Assembly: GCF_005281835.1 (NCBI RefSeq)
Contig: NZ_RZIS01000001.1
Coordinates: 186,001 to 250,000, forward strand
Direction of reading: 5' to 3'
Source of the DNA: Vibrio profundi
Lineage (GTDB): Bacteria; Pseudomonadota; Gammaproteobacteria; Enterobacterales; Vibrionaceae
DNA length: 64,000 nt
Position 1 is the first letter of the stretch, and every line of letters begins with the position of its first letter. The position numbers were made by a program, and so were the translations under genes. The notes beneath the pieces were generated by a model. The model made no database searches. It was not told the origin of the DNA and was given only the letters and a program-made list of their open reading frames with translations. This document shows, piece after piece, positions 8,830-18,181 of this stretch.

Positions 8830-11175
8830 CTAGGTGAGTTCTAAACGAATTAACACTTCATCGGTAATGTCTTCCATTTCCCCGTACCCAATTAAAGAAG
8901 TGATTTCTTTTTCTAACTTACGGGCTTGATGCATGCTAATTTGAGACAGCTCTTCTAAGTCAGATTGGAAGAGAGTGGTCAGCGCTTCAAATATCGGAGC
9001 GGTGGAAATTCGAAGTACATAAATTTCACCCATTTGCTGGGCTTTCTTTATGAACATGATTCTTTCTTTTACCGAAGCAAAATCGTGAGTCAGCTTGGTA
9101 TGAATCGACTGCACCTTGTTACCGAATTTGATTGCAGCGATGTAGACATCATGGTGTTGAGGCTCAGCTCCATCAATTCGCTTCAATGGCACGGCAAGTA
9201 AAGTATTTGAGCGGCCTTTGAAAATCGGCTCTAAGGAAATGTTTTGCTCATGACCTAGTTTAGCAAGCAGCATTAAGTGGTTAGCTAACGGGAAGTTCAC
9301 GCCAATGACTTTGGTACGTAATGTCGAGCCAGGTTTGTCGATAAAAATCGGGCTGCTGACTACTTTACTAAGCAAAATGTTATGTAATGCTTCAAGTAAA
9401 TCGTCATTCGGAAGCAGCTCCGCTTTCTTCATTAACTTGTCTTGGTTGTTATCAATCAAGCCATTTAAGAAGGCGATGGTTCGTATGGTCTTACTGGTTT
9501 CTTCAATAACCAGCTGAATGTTACGACCGTTTGGGCTGACACGGACTACTTTGTAAGGCACTGCGCTGAGTGGTAGCTTTTTGTCATAAAGCTGCAGTTC
9601 ACTAAAGTTGACGAAAACAGGGTCATCAATCTTCAATACTAACGGTTGTTCCAGCGTCAAACTTAAGCCGCGTTTCGACAAATCAATGGTGTAACCGGCG
9701 GCTTTTTCATTGCGGGGGCTCGTTAACTCAAGTGGTGACTTGAACTTATATCTTGGTTCTTTACGGCGAGATTGGGAATCAAAGTAAATACTTTGCAGCT
9801 TACCGACGACTTTTCTGGAGTGGCGGAATTGGTTTAGTTCACTGCTCGCTAAGCGTGGTTTTTCTGTAAACAGGTAATCACTGGCTGTTTGATAGTCGCC
9901 AATTTCTTGCAAAATACCGCAGTGAGTTAAATCTTCTGAAGTGTTTGCAAGATCGGAATTGTGATGAGCCAACGCTTCTTTCTCATCTTGGGATAACTCA
10001 AACACTGAAAACTTAAAGGCCTTCCAACTTTTACGTTTTGCACCGACATGCCAGAAGAGCTGTCTTTGTTCGCGTGATGCTTCGGGTAGCATCATGGAAT
10101 AATAGAGCGTTTTATCTTGGTGCGAATGGGTGAACGAATAAATAACATTACTGGTGCCTTTAACACCGGGCTTTGTCAGTAAATCCATCCGCTTTTCATT
10201 GAATAGGGTACCGAAAGCTTGTTGGTTACGCTCATCGTGCCAGTATTGCCACAACGGATGGTTGTTGTCGGTCAATAGCGCGAGTTTTAGTTCATTACCG
10301 CTGAAAAAGAGTGGCAAATTACAGGTATGTTTTAAAAAGGTATGCTCAAAGCCACGAGTTCTAGCGCGAATGATTTTATCTTGGTTATCGTGTTTGGCTT
10401 TATTACTGGAATTTTTGACCGAATCATCAATTAAGCGTGTGATGAGGTCGGTTTCCGTAAGTTTTAAGGTTCTTAAGAATTTAACAGCGTCATTTTCATA
10501 AGATTCATCGACCGCCAACACTCGAAACTCAACTTCTTGATCGACACCAACAAGATCAGATTTTTGCGCTAACTCGGTAAAAGTGACAGTAATAATCTCG
10601 CCAAGATTGTAATCAAAGGCGCTAGGGACTTTGAATTTTGCACCAGAACTCGACAAATCTATGGTTAAACCATGTAGAATTTGGCCTTTCGGCATTTTGA
10701 TTTCTACTTGAGTAGAGAGCTTTAAACGATTTTCTTGACGTTTGAGGTCGTAACCTAAAGTAATAGGCTCGGATTCATAGGAGCTATTGGCGCTCGTCAG
10801 TTCTTGAGTGGCTTGACCTTGGTTACGGTTACCAAGTACGCGGAAGTTATTTTTGGTATTAGCTAGAGATTCCCATACGCCTTCGGTGTAGCCTCTAAAT
10901 TTCTTTGTGCCTTTGTGGTAGGCATTGAAAGCGACGTCATCGAGCCAGTGTTTACGGCCGTCAAGAATGTATTCTCTGCACTCACCTTGCACACGGCCTC
11001 GTAAATCAATGCTCTTTGTACACGGAGCCATGATACGATTGAGTTCCATCTTTACTAGCAGTTTAAGCGATGGCGATTCCCCTTCAGTCATTTGAGCTAA
11101 AAGGTAATCAAAGTCATCGGCGTGATAGGCGGGTATTAGCCGCTCTGCAAGAGATAGAATTTCAGATTGCTGCAT
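8830..11175 (-). CDS. plzC: Double PilZ-domain cyclic-di-GMP receptor (PlzC-like)
   Basis: 781-residue cytoplasmic protein with two PilZ domains. The first carries RQENR (146-150) and DLSSSG (173-178); the second carries RKEPR (471-475) and DLSKRG (498-503). Both thus keep the RxxxR and (D/N)xSxxG signatures that bind c-di-GMP. The N-terminal ~130 residues and the C-terminal ~200 have no fold I can name. The position between serB and radA matches V. cholerae VC2344 (plzC). Both PilZ sites look intact, so binding is expected; the output is unknown. Confidence 0.85.
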   Translation of the reverse strand: MQQSEILSLAERLIPAYHADDFDYLLAQMTEGESPSLKLLVKMELNRIMAPCTKSIDLRGRVQGECREYILDGRKHWLDDVAFNAYHKGTKKFRGYTEGVWESLANTKNNFRVLGNRNQGQATQELTSANSSYESEPITLGYDLKRQENRLKLSTQVEIKMPKGQILHGLTIDLSSSGAKFKVPSAFDYNLGEIITVTFTELAQKSDLVGVDQEVEFRVLAVDESYENDAVKFLRTLKLTETDLITRLIDDSVKNSSNKAKHDNQDKIIRARTRGFEHTFLKHTCNLPLFFSGNELKLALLTDNNHPLWQYWHDERNQQAFGTLFNEKRMDLLTKPGVKGTSNVIYSFTHSHQDKTLYYSMMLPEASREQRQLFWHVGAKRKSWKAFKFSVFELSQDEKEALAHHNSDLANTSEDLTHCGILQEIGDYQTASDYLFTEKPRLASSELNQFRHSRKVVGKLQSIYFDSQSRRKEPRYKFKSPLELTSPRNEKAAGYTIDLSKRGLSLTLEQPLVLKIDDPVFVNFSELQLYDKKLPLSAVPYKVVRVSPNGRNIQLVIEETSKTIRTIAFLNGLIDNNQDKLMKKAELLPNDDLLEALHNILLSKVVSSPIFIDKPGSTLRTKVIGVNFPLANHLMLLAKLGHEQNISLEPIFKGRSNTLLAVPLKRIDGAEPQHHDVYIAAIKFGNKVQSIHTKLTHDFASVKERIMFIKKAQQMGEIYVLRISTAPIFEALTTLFQSDLEELSQISMHQARKLEKEITSLIGYGEMEDITDEVLIRLELT

Positions 11176-11314
11176 ACATTTTTGTTTAAGTGAAAGTGTC
11201 TTTTTTGTTATCGACTAGTTGTGTTTGATCTTTAAGTATAAGTTATATTTGTTCAACTTATATTTTCTGGCATACGGTTAACTATGTCACAGAGTTACAA
11301 TTATTTGAGGTTAT

Positions 11315-12694
11315 ATGGCTAAGGCAAAACGAGCATACGTTTGTAATGACTGTGGAGCAGATTTTCCACGTTGGCAAGGACAATGTAACGCATGTGGTGC
11401 GTGGAATACGATCACAGAAGTTCGTTTGGCGGCTTCACCGCAAGTAGCTCGTAATGAAAGACTTTCAGGTTATGCTGGTGGGGCAACAGAATCCAGCGTT
11501 CAGACCTTGTCTGAGATTGACTTGCAAGAAGTTCCTCGCTTTAGTAGTGGCTTCAAAGAGCTCGACCGCGTACTTGGTGGCGGAGTCGTTCCAGGAGCGG
11601 CTATTTTGATCGGTGGTAACCCAGGAGCGGGTAAGTCGACTTTGCTATTACAAACGATGTGTTTGTTATCGTCTCAACTCCCTACCTTGTACGTCACGGG
11701 GGAAGAATCGTTACAACAAGTAGCGATGCGTGCCTCTCGCTTAGGTTTACCTAAAGAGCATTTAAAAATGCTGTCTGAAACCAATGTCGATAAGATCTGT
11801 CAGGTCGCAGAGAAAGAGCAGCCAAGAATCATGGTTATCGACTCGATTCAGGTTATGCACGTTGCCGATGTTCAGTCCTCGCCAGGTAGTGTTGCGCAAG
11901 TACGTGAATCCGCTACAGCATTAACCCGTTATGCTAAGCAGAATAATGTTGCGGTATTCTTGGTAGGGCACGTGACTAAAGACGGTACGCTTGCGGGTCC
12001 GAAAGTATTGGAACACATTATTGACTGTTCGGTACTGCTTGATGGTGGCACTGATAGCCGCTTTAGAACTTTGCGTAGTCACAAAAACCGCTTTGGTGCT
12101 GTGAATGAGCTTGGCGTGTTTGCAATGACAGGACAGGGGCTAAAAGAAGTGTCTAACCCTTCGGCTATTTTCCTTTCTCGTGGTGAAGAGGAAACTTCAG
12201 GTAGCTCTGTCATGGTGGTGTGGGAAGGTACGCGCCCTCTATTAGTAGAAATACAAGCACTGGTTGATTATTCGCAGCTCGCGAACCCGCGCCGTGTGGC
12301 TGTCGGCTTAGAGCAGAATCGCTTGTCTCTATTATTAGCTGTTTTGCATAAGCACGGTGGCTTACAAATGGCTGACCAAGATGTATTTGTAAATGTAGTG
12401 GGCGGCGTAAAAGTAACCGAAACTAGTGCCGATCTGGCATTAGTTATGGCATTATTGTCGAGCTTTAGAGATCGAGCACTACCAAAAGATGTGGTGGTGT
12501 TTGGTGAAGTAGGCTTGGCTGGGGAGATTCGTCCTGTACCAAGTGGGCAAGAAAGACTGAATGAAGCCTTTAAGCATGGCTTTAAGAAAGCCATCGTTCC
12601 AGCGGCGAACATGCCGAAAGGGGGAATCCCAGGAATGCAAATCCATGGAGTTAAGAAGCTATCAGAAGCGATTAATGCTTTTGATGAGTTGTAA
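11315..12694 (+). CDS. radA: DNA repair/recombination ATPase RadA (Sms)
   Basis: 459 residues. RecA-like motor that extends heteroduplex DNA during recombination. N-terminal C4 zinc finger (Cys10, 13, 24, 27), Walker A GNPGAGKST at 101-109, the RadA-specific KNRFG at 257-261, and a C-terminal Lon-like domain (DVFVNVVGGVKV...). Divergent from the PilZ gene; serB-radA linkage is conserved in E. coli. Confidence 0.97.
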   Translation: MAKAKRAYVCNDCGADFPRWQGQCNACGAWNTITEVRLAASPQVARNERLSGYAGGATESSVQTLSEIDLQEVPRFSSGFKELDRVLGGGVVPGAAILIGGNPGAGKSTLLLQTMCLLSSQLPTLYVTGEESLQQVAMRASRLGLPKEHLKMLSETNVDKICQVAEKEQPRIMVIDSIQVMHVADVQSSPGSVAQVRESATALTRYAKQNNVAVFLVGHVTKDGTLAGPKVLEHIIDCSVLLDGGTDSRFRTLRSHKNRFGAVNELGVFAMTGQGLKEVSNPSAIFLSRGEEETSGSSVMVVWEGTRPLLVEIQALVDYSQLANPRRVAVGLEQNRLSLLLAVLHKHGGLQMADQDVFVNVVGGVKVTETSADLALVMALLSSFRDRALPKDVVVFGEVGLAGEIRPVPSGQERLNEAFKHGFKKAIVPAANMPKGGIPGMQIHGVKKLSEAINAFDEL

Positions 12695-12732
12695 TCACAT
12701 TAACTTCAGCTACTCTATATCTCAGTAATTCG

Positions 12733-12768
12733 ATTAAGGTAGTGAGTGAATGCTTGCTACCTTAATTT
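12733..12768 (+). terminator. Probable terminator of radA
   Basis: ATTAAGGTAG...CTACCTTAAT gives a 10-bp AT-rich stem with a 14-nt loop, followed by TTATTAAT. It is weaker than the other terminators in the window. Confidence 0.5.
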
Positions 12769-12927
12769 ATTAATAAACAATAAGTTATATTGTTTGTATA
12801 GAATGCCTTTTCTCATTTACAGGGAAAAGGTAAAGTTTTTTAATCTCAAATGCATGCAAAGCTATCAGTCTTCACAGATTGTGATATACTCTGCGCGCAT
12901 TTTATATCCTATTAACAGAGTAAGACA

Positions 12928-15009
12928 ATGGCAGATTTATCGAAATACAGAAACATTGGTATTTTCGCGCACGTTGATGCGGGTAAAACAACTACCACTG
13001 AGCGTATCCTTAAGCTAACTGGTCAAATCCACAAGACTGGTGAAGTACATGATGGCGAATCAACTACTGACTTCATGGAACAGGAAGCTGAGCGCGGTAT
13101 TACTATCCAGTCAGCAGCTGTAAGCTGTTTCTGGAACGATCACCGTTTAAACGTTATCGATACTCCTGGACACGTTGACTTCACAGTTGAAGTATACCGT
13201 TCACTTAAAGTACTTGATGGCGGTATCGGTGTATTCTGTGGTTCTGGTGGTGTTGAACCACAATCAGAAACTAACTGGCGTTACGCTAACGAATCAGAAG
13301 TATCTCGTCTGATCTTCGTTAACAAACTAGACCGTATGGGTGCTGACTTCTACCGCGTTGTTGACCAAGTTAAGAACGTTCTAGGCGCTACTCCTCTAGT
13401 TATGGTTCTACCAATCGGCCGCGAAGACGAATTCGTTGGTGTTGTAGACCTACTAAGCCGTAAAGCATACGTTTGGGATGACACTGGTCTTCCTGAAAAC
13501 TACGAAATCAAAGATGTTCCAGCGGACATGGTTGATGACGTTGAGCAATACCGTGAAGAGCTAATCGAAACTGCTGTTGAGCAAGACGATGATCTAATGG
13601 AAGCTTACATGGAAGGTGAAGAGCCTTCTATCGAAGACATCAAGCGTTGTATCCGTAAAGGTACTCGTGACCTAGCGTTCTTCCCAACATTCTGTGGTTC
13701 TGCATTTAAGAACAAGGGTGTTCAAATCGTTCTAGACGCAGTTGTAGACTACCTACCTTCTCCAACAGAAGTAGATCCTCAGCCTCTAACTGACAAAGAA
13801 ACTGGTGAGCCAACTGGTGAAGTTGCAACAGTATCTGCTGATGAGCCACTACGTGCTCTAGCATTTAAGATCATGGATGACCGCTTCGGTGCACTAACAT
13901 TCATCCGTATCTACTCTGGTGTAATGAACAAGGGTGACACAATCCTTAACGCTGCTACAGGTAAAACTGAGCGTATCGGCCGTATGGTTGAGATGCAAGC
14001 AGACGAGCGTAACGAACTTACTTCTGCACAAGCTGGTGACATCATCGCTGTTGTAGGTATGAAGAACGTTCAAACTGGTCACACTCTATGTGATGTTAAG
14101 CACGAGTGTACTCTTGAGCCAATGATCTTCCCAACTCCAGTAATCTCTATCGCTGTATCTCCAAAAGATAAAGGCGGTTCTGAGAAGATGGGTGTTGCTA
14201 TCGGTAAAATGGTTGCAGAAGATCCTTCTTTCCAAGTTGAGACTGACGAAGAAACTGGCGAAACTATCCTGAAAGGTATGGGTGAGCTTCACCTAGACAT
14301 CAAAGTAGACATCCTTAAGCGTACTTACGGTGTAGACCTTGTTGTTGGTGCTCCTCAAGTAGCTTACCGTGAAACTATCACGCAAGCTGTTGAAGATAGC
14401 TACACGCACAAGAAGCAATCTGGTGGTTCTGGTCAATTCGGTAAGATCGATTACCGTATCAAGCCAGGCGAAGCTGGTTCAGGCTTCACGTTCTCTTCAT
14501 CTGTTGTTGGTGGTAACGTTCCTAAGGAATTCTGGCCTGCAGTTGAGAAAGGTTTTGCATCTATGATGGAAAACGGTGTTCTTGCTGGCTTCCCAACTCT
14601 AGACGTTGAAGTTGAGCTATTCGACGGTGGCTTCCACGCAGTTGACTCATCTGCAATCGCATTTGAAATCGCAGCGAAAGGCGCATTCCGTCAATCTATG
14701 CCTAAAGCGGGTGCACAACTTCTTGAGCCAATCATGAACGTTGACGTATTCACTCCAGAAGATCACGTTGGTGATGTAATCGGTGACCTTAACCGTCGTC
14801 GTGGTATGATCAAAGACCAACAAGCTGGTGCTACTGGCGTACGTATCAAAGCTGACGTACCTCTTTCAGAAATGTTTGGTTACATCGGTCACCTACGTAC
14901 AATTACTTCAGGCCGTGGCCAGTTCTCAATGGAGTTCCTACAGTACTCTCCATGTCCAATGAACGTTGCTGAAGAAGTAATCGCTAAAGCTAAAGAAGAA
15001 AACAAGTAA
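12928..15009 (+). CDS. fusA2: Elongation factor G, second-copy type (FusA2)
   Basis: 693 residues. Ribosomal translocase/recycling GTPase. G1 is [12 protein letters not shown], the switch I block [10 protein letters not shown]3 DTPGHVDF, G4 NKLDR; domains II-V follow to the C terminus. The gene stands alone downstream of radA rather than with rpsL-rpsG-tufA, which is the position of the second EF-G gene of V. cholerae (VC2342). Codon use is very strongly biased, suggesting abundant expression. A TATACT at about 12887 may be its -10. The split of labour with the str-operon copy is not visible here. Confidence 0.88.
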   Translation: MADLSKYRNIGIFAHVDAGKTTTTERILKLTGQIHKTGEVHDGESTTDFMEQEAERGITIQSAAVSCFWNDHRLNVIDTPGHVDFTVEVYRSLKVLDGGIGVFCGSGGVEPQSETNWRYANESEVSRLIFVNKLDRMGADFYRVVDQVKNVLGATPLVMVLPIGREDEFVGVVDLLSRKAYVWDDTGLPENYEIKDVPADMVDDVEQYREELIETAVEQDDDLMEAYMEGEEPSIEDIKRCIRKGTRDLAFFPTFCGSAFKNKGVQIVLDAVVDYLPSPTEVDPQPLTDKETGEPTGEVATVSADEPLRALAFKIMDDRFGALTFIRIYSGVMNKGDTILNAATGKTERIGRMVEMQADERNELTSAQAGDIIAVVGMKNVQTGHTLCDVKHECTLEPMIFPTPVISIAVSPKDKGGSEKMGVAIGKMVAEDPSFQVETDEETGETILKGMGELHLDIKVDILKRTYGVDLVVGAPQVAYRETITQAVEDSYTHKKQSGGSGQFGKIDYRIKPGEAGSGFTFSSSVVGGNVPKEFWPAVEKGFASMMENGVLAGFPTLDVEVELFDGGFHAVDSSAIAFEIAAKGAFRQSMPKAGAQLLEPIMNVDVFTPEDHVGDVIGDLNRRRGMIKDQQAGATGVRIKADVPLSEMFGYIGHLRTITSGRGQFSMEFLQYSPCPMNVAEEVIAKAKEENK

Positions 15010-15036
15010 TTGTTTTAGTCTCTAAAAGCTAAAATA

Positions 15037-15069
15037 AAGCCCCGCAAGTGAAAGCTTGCGGGGCTTTTT
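15037..15069 (+). terminator. Terminator of fusA2
   Basis: AGCCCCGCAAG-TGAAAG-CTTGCGGGGCT is followed by a T-run. Confidence 0.93.
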
Positions 15070-15085
15070 GTTATTTGATGATCTT

Positions 15086-15120
15086 ACTAAGACTAAGACT
15101 AAGACTAAGACTAAGACTAG
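15086..15120. repeat. ACTAAG hexamer tandem repeat
   Basis: Five perfect copies of ACTAAG plus ACTAG. The last partial unit supplies the stop codon (CTA on the plus strand, 15117-15119) of the minus-strand VF530-family gene. A six-base unit cannot shift a reading frame. Confidence 0.95.
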
Positions 15121-15332
15121 CCTTGCTTCAATTCAATGTAGATAGATTCTACTTTGGTTCGTGCCCACTCTGTTTTACGTAAGAACTTCAGGCTAGATTT
15201 AATGCTCGGATCTTTCTTAAAGCAGTTAATGTTCACCATGTAGCTCAACTCTTCCCAGCCGTAGTGTTCCACTAACTCTGTAAGAAGTTTCTCTAACGTG
15301 ATCCCGTGTAGAGGGTTATTCGCTTGTGTCAT
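15117..15332 (-). CDS. VF530-family (DUF2132) small protein
   Basis: 71 residues. It carries the VF530 signature [21 protein letters not shown], followed by [24 protein letters not shown]. The family is named for a V. fischeri protein of solved structure and has a proposed DNA-binding fold; no pathway is established. Monocistronic, ending in a tandem hexamer repeat and convergent with fusA2. Confidence 0.9.
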   Translation of the reverse strand: MTQANNPLHGITLEKLLTELVEHYGWEELSYMVNINCFKKDPSIKSSLKFLRKTEWARTKVESIYIELKQG

Positions 15333-15375
15333 GTTTCGATCTCATATTGAAAGTAGGGGCAGTATAGCAGTTAGC

Positions 15376-16326
15376 TTAATCATCGTGACCCCATTTCAGA
15401 GAGTAATCGGTGTCAAGAATATCGAGTTCATCTCGGCCTGTGTCGCCAAACAATTCGACTTGCTGATACATCCATTTGCAAAACAGTTGGATTTTTTCAC
15501 GATTAAAGTAACCAGATGGCGCACATAAGAAATAATTGTATTTGGGACGAAGTGCGATGTTACTGATCCTTACGAGCTTATTTTCTTGTATATACCGGTA
15601 AGCCAAGCTGTGTTTAACCAGCGCTACACCTTGGACTGACAACGCAGCTTCTAACACGAAATGCGAACCATCAAACTGCAAAGTCGTGTGACCAGCTTTT
15701 GCACCGGCAGCATCAAGCCAAAGGTTCCAGTCCATGTCTGGCCACATATCTTCTATTAACTCTGCTTTGTGTAAATCGTCAACACTGTAAATTCCGTGTT
15801 TCTCTTGGTAGAGCGGGTGACATACAGCGTAGATAACCTCATCCATCAGCCAGCGTGACTCGATATTCGGGTAATTTCCCACGCCATAACGAATACAAAT
15901 ATCGACACTAGAGTCTTCAAAGTTGATGAGTTTATTTGTCGGTTCAATGAGCATTGACATATCAGGATGATGCTCACGAAAATCGCCGATTCTGGGTACG
16001 AGCCAACGCTGTGCAAATGAAGGTGAAGTAGAGATGGAGAGCTGATTTGGCGTTGGATCTTGGTTGATTAAGCGAACCCCATCTTGAATGTGTGCAAAGC
16101 CTTTTTGGGCTTGATTAAACAAGATATGGCCTTCGGGGGTGAGAGTGACTTTACGATGCTGACGAACAAACAGCGCCGTACCTAGCCATTCTTCAAGTAA
16201 GCGTATTTGCTGACTTACTGCTGCTGCTGTGACAAATAGCTCTTCTGCAGCGGACTTAAAACTACCTAGCTGCGCTGCCTTGTAAAAATAGAATAAGCCT
16301 TGTAGAGGTGGGATTCGTTCTTTCAC
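15376..16326 (-). CDS. LysR-family transcriptional regulator (GcvA/AmpR-like)
   Basis: 316 residues when started at the GTG at 16326, which has AAGGA eight bases upstream. The longer frame to 16428 lacks a ribosome-binding site and adds 34 residues outside the family's usual start. The N-terminal winged helix-turn-helix reads GLFYFYKAAQLGSFKSAAEELFVTAAAVSQQIRLLEEWLGTALFVR, followed by the two-lobed effector domain. Divergent from the DUF1127 gene across about 104 bp, its most likely target. The ligand is unknown. Confidence 0.88.
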   Translation of the reverse strand: MKERIPPLQGLFYFYKAAQLGSFKSAAEELFVTAAAVSQQIRLLEEWLGTALFVRQHRKVTLTPEGHILFNQAQKGFAHIQDGVRLINQDPTPNQLSISTSPSFAQRWLVPRIGDFREHHPDMSMLIEPTNKLINFEDSSVDICIRYGVGNYPNIESRWLMDEVIYAVCHPLYQEKHGIYSVDDLHKAELIEDMWPDMDWNLWLDAAGAKAGHTTLQFDGSHFVLEAALSVQGVALVKHSLAYRYIQENKLVRISNIALRPKYNYFLCAPSGYFNREKIQLFCKWMYQQVELFGDTGRDELDILDTDYSLKWGHDD

Positions 16327-16430
16327 ATTAGTTTTCCTTAACTCAATGCCAAAACCTATCGTTTGTCGATGAGGTATCGTTGAGCGATTATTGAACATGT
16401 TAAGACGATAAATCAAGAAAGAGGTCAATT

Positions 16431-16637
16431 ATGAATACAATGTCAGCTCGAAACTGTGAAATTGGTGTGGGGCGCCCAACTCATTTAATTAAGTTATTCT
16501 TTTCTAATTTGAAGCGCTATCACCAGAATATTCGCACTCGTTATCACTTGTCTCAATTGCCAGAACATTTATATCAAGATATAGGTGTACCCAAAGAGCA
16601 GATAAAAAAAGAGCTAAATAAACCGTTTTGGAAGTGA
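16431..16637 (+). CDS. DUF1127 small basic protein
   Basis: 68 residues. The C-terminal half, RTRYHLSQLPEHLYQDIGV followed by PKEQIKKELNKPFWK, is the DUF1127 signature (an arginine-rich helix, then L..L....L.DIG). Some short family members bind RNA or act in stress and phosphate metabolism, but no function can be assigned here. GAGG precedes the ATG. Divergent from the LysR gene. Confidence 0.8.
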   Translation: MNTMSARNCEIGVGRPTHLIKLFFSNLKRYHQNIRTRYHLSQLPEHLYQDIGVPKEQIKKELNKPFWK

Positions 16638-16666
16638 TTATGACAGCGCAATATCACATCAGTAAT

Positions 16667-16692
16667 GAGCCGATACCGGGTGATATCGGCTC
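16667..16692 (+). terminator. Hairpin after the DUF1127 gene
   Basis: GAGCCGATA-CCGGGTGA-TATCGGCTC is a perfect 9-bp stem 30 bases after the stop codon. No T-run follows, so it may be a Rho-assisted terminator or a 3' stabiliser. Confidence 0.5.
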
Positions 16693-17109
16693 CCTGTCTA
16701 TAGCGCCACGAATGAGGGATTCTGTCTCACCTTTGAGACGATAGGGGTATTTAACTGTGCAAATTAGCTCCCATATTAAGAATCATGCTCACATTTAAAT
16801 TGAATGAAAAGATAGGCTTACTCTATTAGATCTTGTTGCATATTGTTTGCTCGAATCTAAATGAAATCCCCCCGATCTCTATCTAATATATTGGAAAGTC
16901 GCGTTTTTCTTACGACACCTTCCCTCAAAAGTATCTCGATATACGCTTTAAATTACCCATCTGAATAAAACTTGAATTTCTCATTTTTGAATTCTATAGA
17001 TCTCTATATTCAAATTTTGTCAATATTGAATATTATTTTTTTGATCTTTTTGTGTCAGCTTTAGGTTAAATTTATGCTGCGCCCACTTGCCTAAGAATGT
17101 GGTTGAGTT
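16693..17109. other. AT-rich intergenic region upstream of tadE
   Basis: No gene, RNA or repeat was recognised. The last 120 bases are very AT-rich and presumably hold the promoter of the tadE-F-G unit, but no convincing -35/-10 pair stands out. Confidence 0.5.
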
Positions 17110-17601
17110 ATGAGATGTATTTCAACAGGCTTCAAGCGCCGATATCGCAGTAGCCCGAAAAATAAGAATAAAGGGATGGCCGTTATTGAGTTTTCGGTTG
17201 TCGCGAGCTTTTTTTTCTTATTACTTTTTACGGCTGTAGATCTTGGAATATTTGGTTACGTAAAGCTAACGATGCAAAATTCGGTAAGAGAAGGCGCACG
17301 ATACGCGATTACTGGTCGTTCTGATTTAGACCCAGATGAAGAGAGTAACCGCGAAGCGGCCATATTAGAAAAAATATCTCTAGCTTCGAACGGTTTGCTC
17401 GAAAAGGTTATGGATGTTCAGGATATACGTGTTGAGGATGTCTACGGCAATGCGGTGACGGGTTTTGGCGGGCCTGGAGAAATTATCGCGATCCATCTTG
17501 ATTGTGAGTGGTCAACGACTAGCCCTTATATGTATCCATTGTTGGATGGCGGGAAATACAAATTTACCGTGAGCGCAGCCATGAAAAACGAAGCATTTTA
17601 A
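17110..17601 (+). CDS. tadE: Tad pilus minor pseudopilin TadE
   Basis: 163 residues. A positively charged N terminus is followed by a prepilin-like cleavage and hydrophobic segment, KGMAVIEFSVVASFFFLLLFTAVDLGIFGY, with the conserved Glu of TadE-like proteins. The remainder is a periplasmic domain. TadE is a pseudopilin processed by TadV and needed for Flp pilus biogenesis. First of three genes (tadE, tadF, tadG) forming the left half of a split Tad locus. Confidence 0.87.
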   Translation: MRCISTGFKRRYRSSPKNKNKGMAVIEFSVVASFFFLLLFTAVDLGIFGYVKLTMQNSVREGARYAITGRSDLDPDEESNREAAILEKISLASNGLLEKVMDVQDIRVEDVYGNAVTGFGGPGEIIAIHLDCEWSTTSPYMYPLLDGGKYKFTVSAAMKNEAF

Positions 17602-17610
17602 GGATCATGT

Positions 17611-18168
17611 ATGGGTTCTTATAGAAGGTTATCTAGACGCAACAAAGGTTTTGCAGCCGTTGAAATGACAATGGTTGCTCCCATTTTCTTACTATTAATT
17701 GTCGCCGCTTTTGACCTTACACAAGCGATTCAAGCCAATCATATCATCATCAGTATTAGCCGAGAGGGGGGAAACATTGTCTCTCGTAGCAGCACTGAAA
17801 CACCACAAGAGATTATGGATATCATTTCTGTTACTTCGGGCAATCTCGATCTCAGTGAAGACGGGGCGATATACATTACAGAACTGATCGGTCAAGAAGA
17901 TGAATCGCCTTATGTGAATAGTCAATATAAGTGGAATCAGTCCGGGTTGGATAAAGACAGCGTTATTTGGCCCAGCTGTAGCAGTTGGGATGCGGAAGGG
18001 GCATGCAATGATATTGATGAAAACGACCCTCCTGAAGTTGATGATTTAAGCATTGAATTAGAGGCGGGAGAATCTGTTTATACCGTTGAAATTTTTTATG
18101 ACTACTCGCCGATTTTTAACCTAATTTTGGGTGAGTCACATTTACTCAGCGATGTCACATACATGTAA
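17611..18168 (+). CDS. tadF: TadE/TadF-like pseudopilin
   Basis: 185 residues. It repeats the TadE layout: a basic N terminus RRLSRRNKGFAAVEMTM, then a hydrophobic segment with the conserved Glu, then an acidic periplasmic domain with a CSSWDAEGAC cysteine pair. AAGGA lies just before the ATG and only nine bases separate it from tadE. TadF is inferred from gene order; TadE and TadF are homologous. Confidence 0.8.
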   Translation: MGSYRRLSRRNKGFAAVEMTMVAPIFLLLIVAAFDLTQAIQANHIIISISREGGNIVSRSSTETPQEIMDIISVTSGNLDLSEDGAIYITELIGQEDESPYVNSQYKWNQSGLDKDSVIWPSCSSWDAEGACNDIDENDPPEVDDLSIELEAGESVYTVEIFYDYSPIFNLILGESHLLSDVTYM

Positions 18169-18181
18169 GGCTGGTAAGCAT

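Noticed and set aside
15086..15120. Possible CRISPR or attachment repeat
   Set aside because: The unit is six bases with no spacers; it is a simple tandem repeat.
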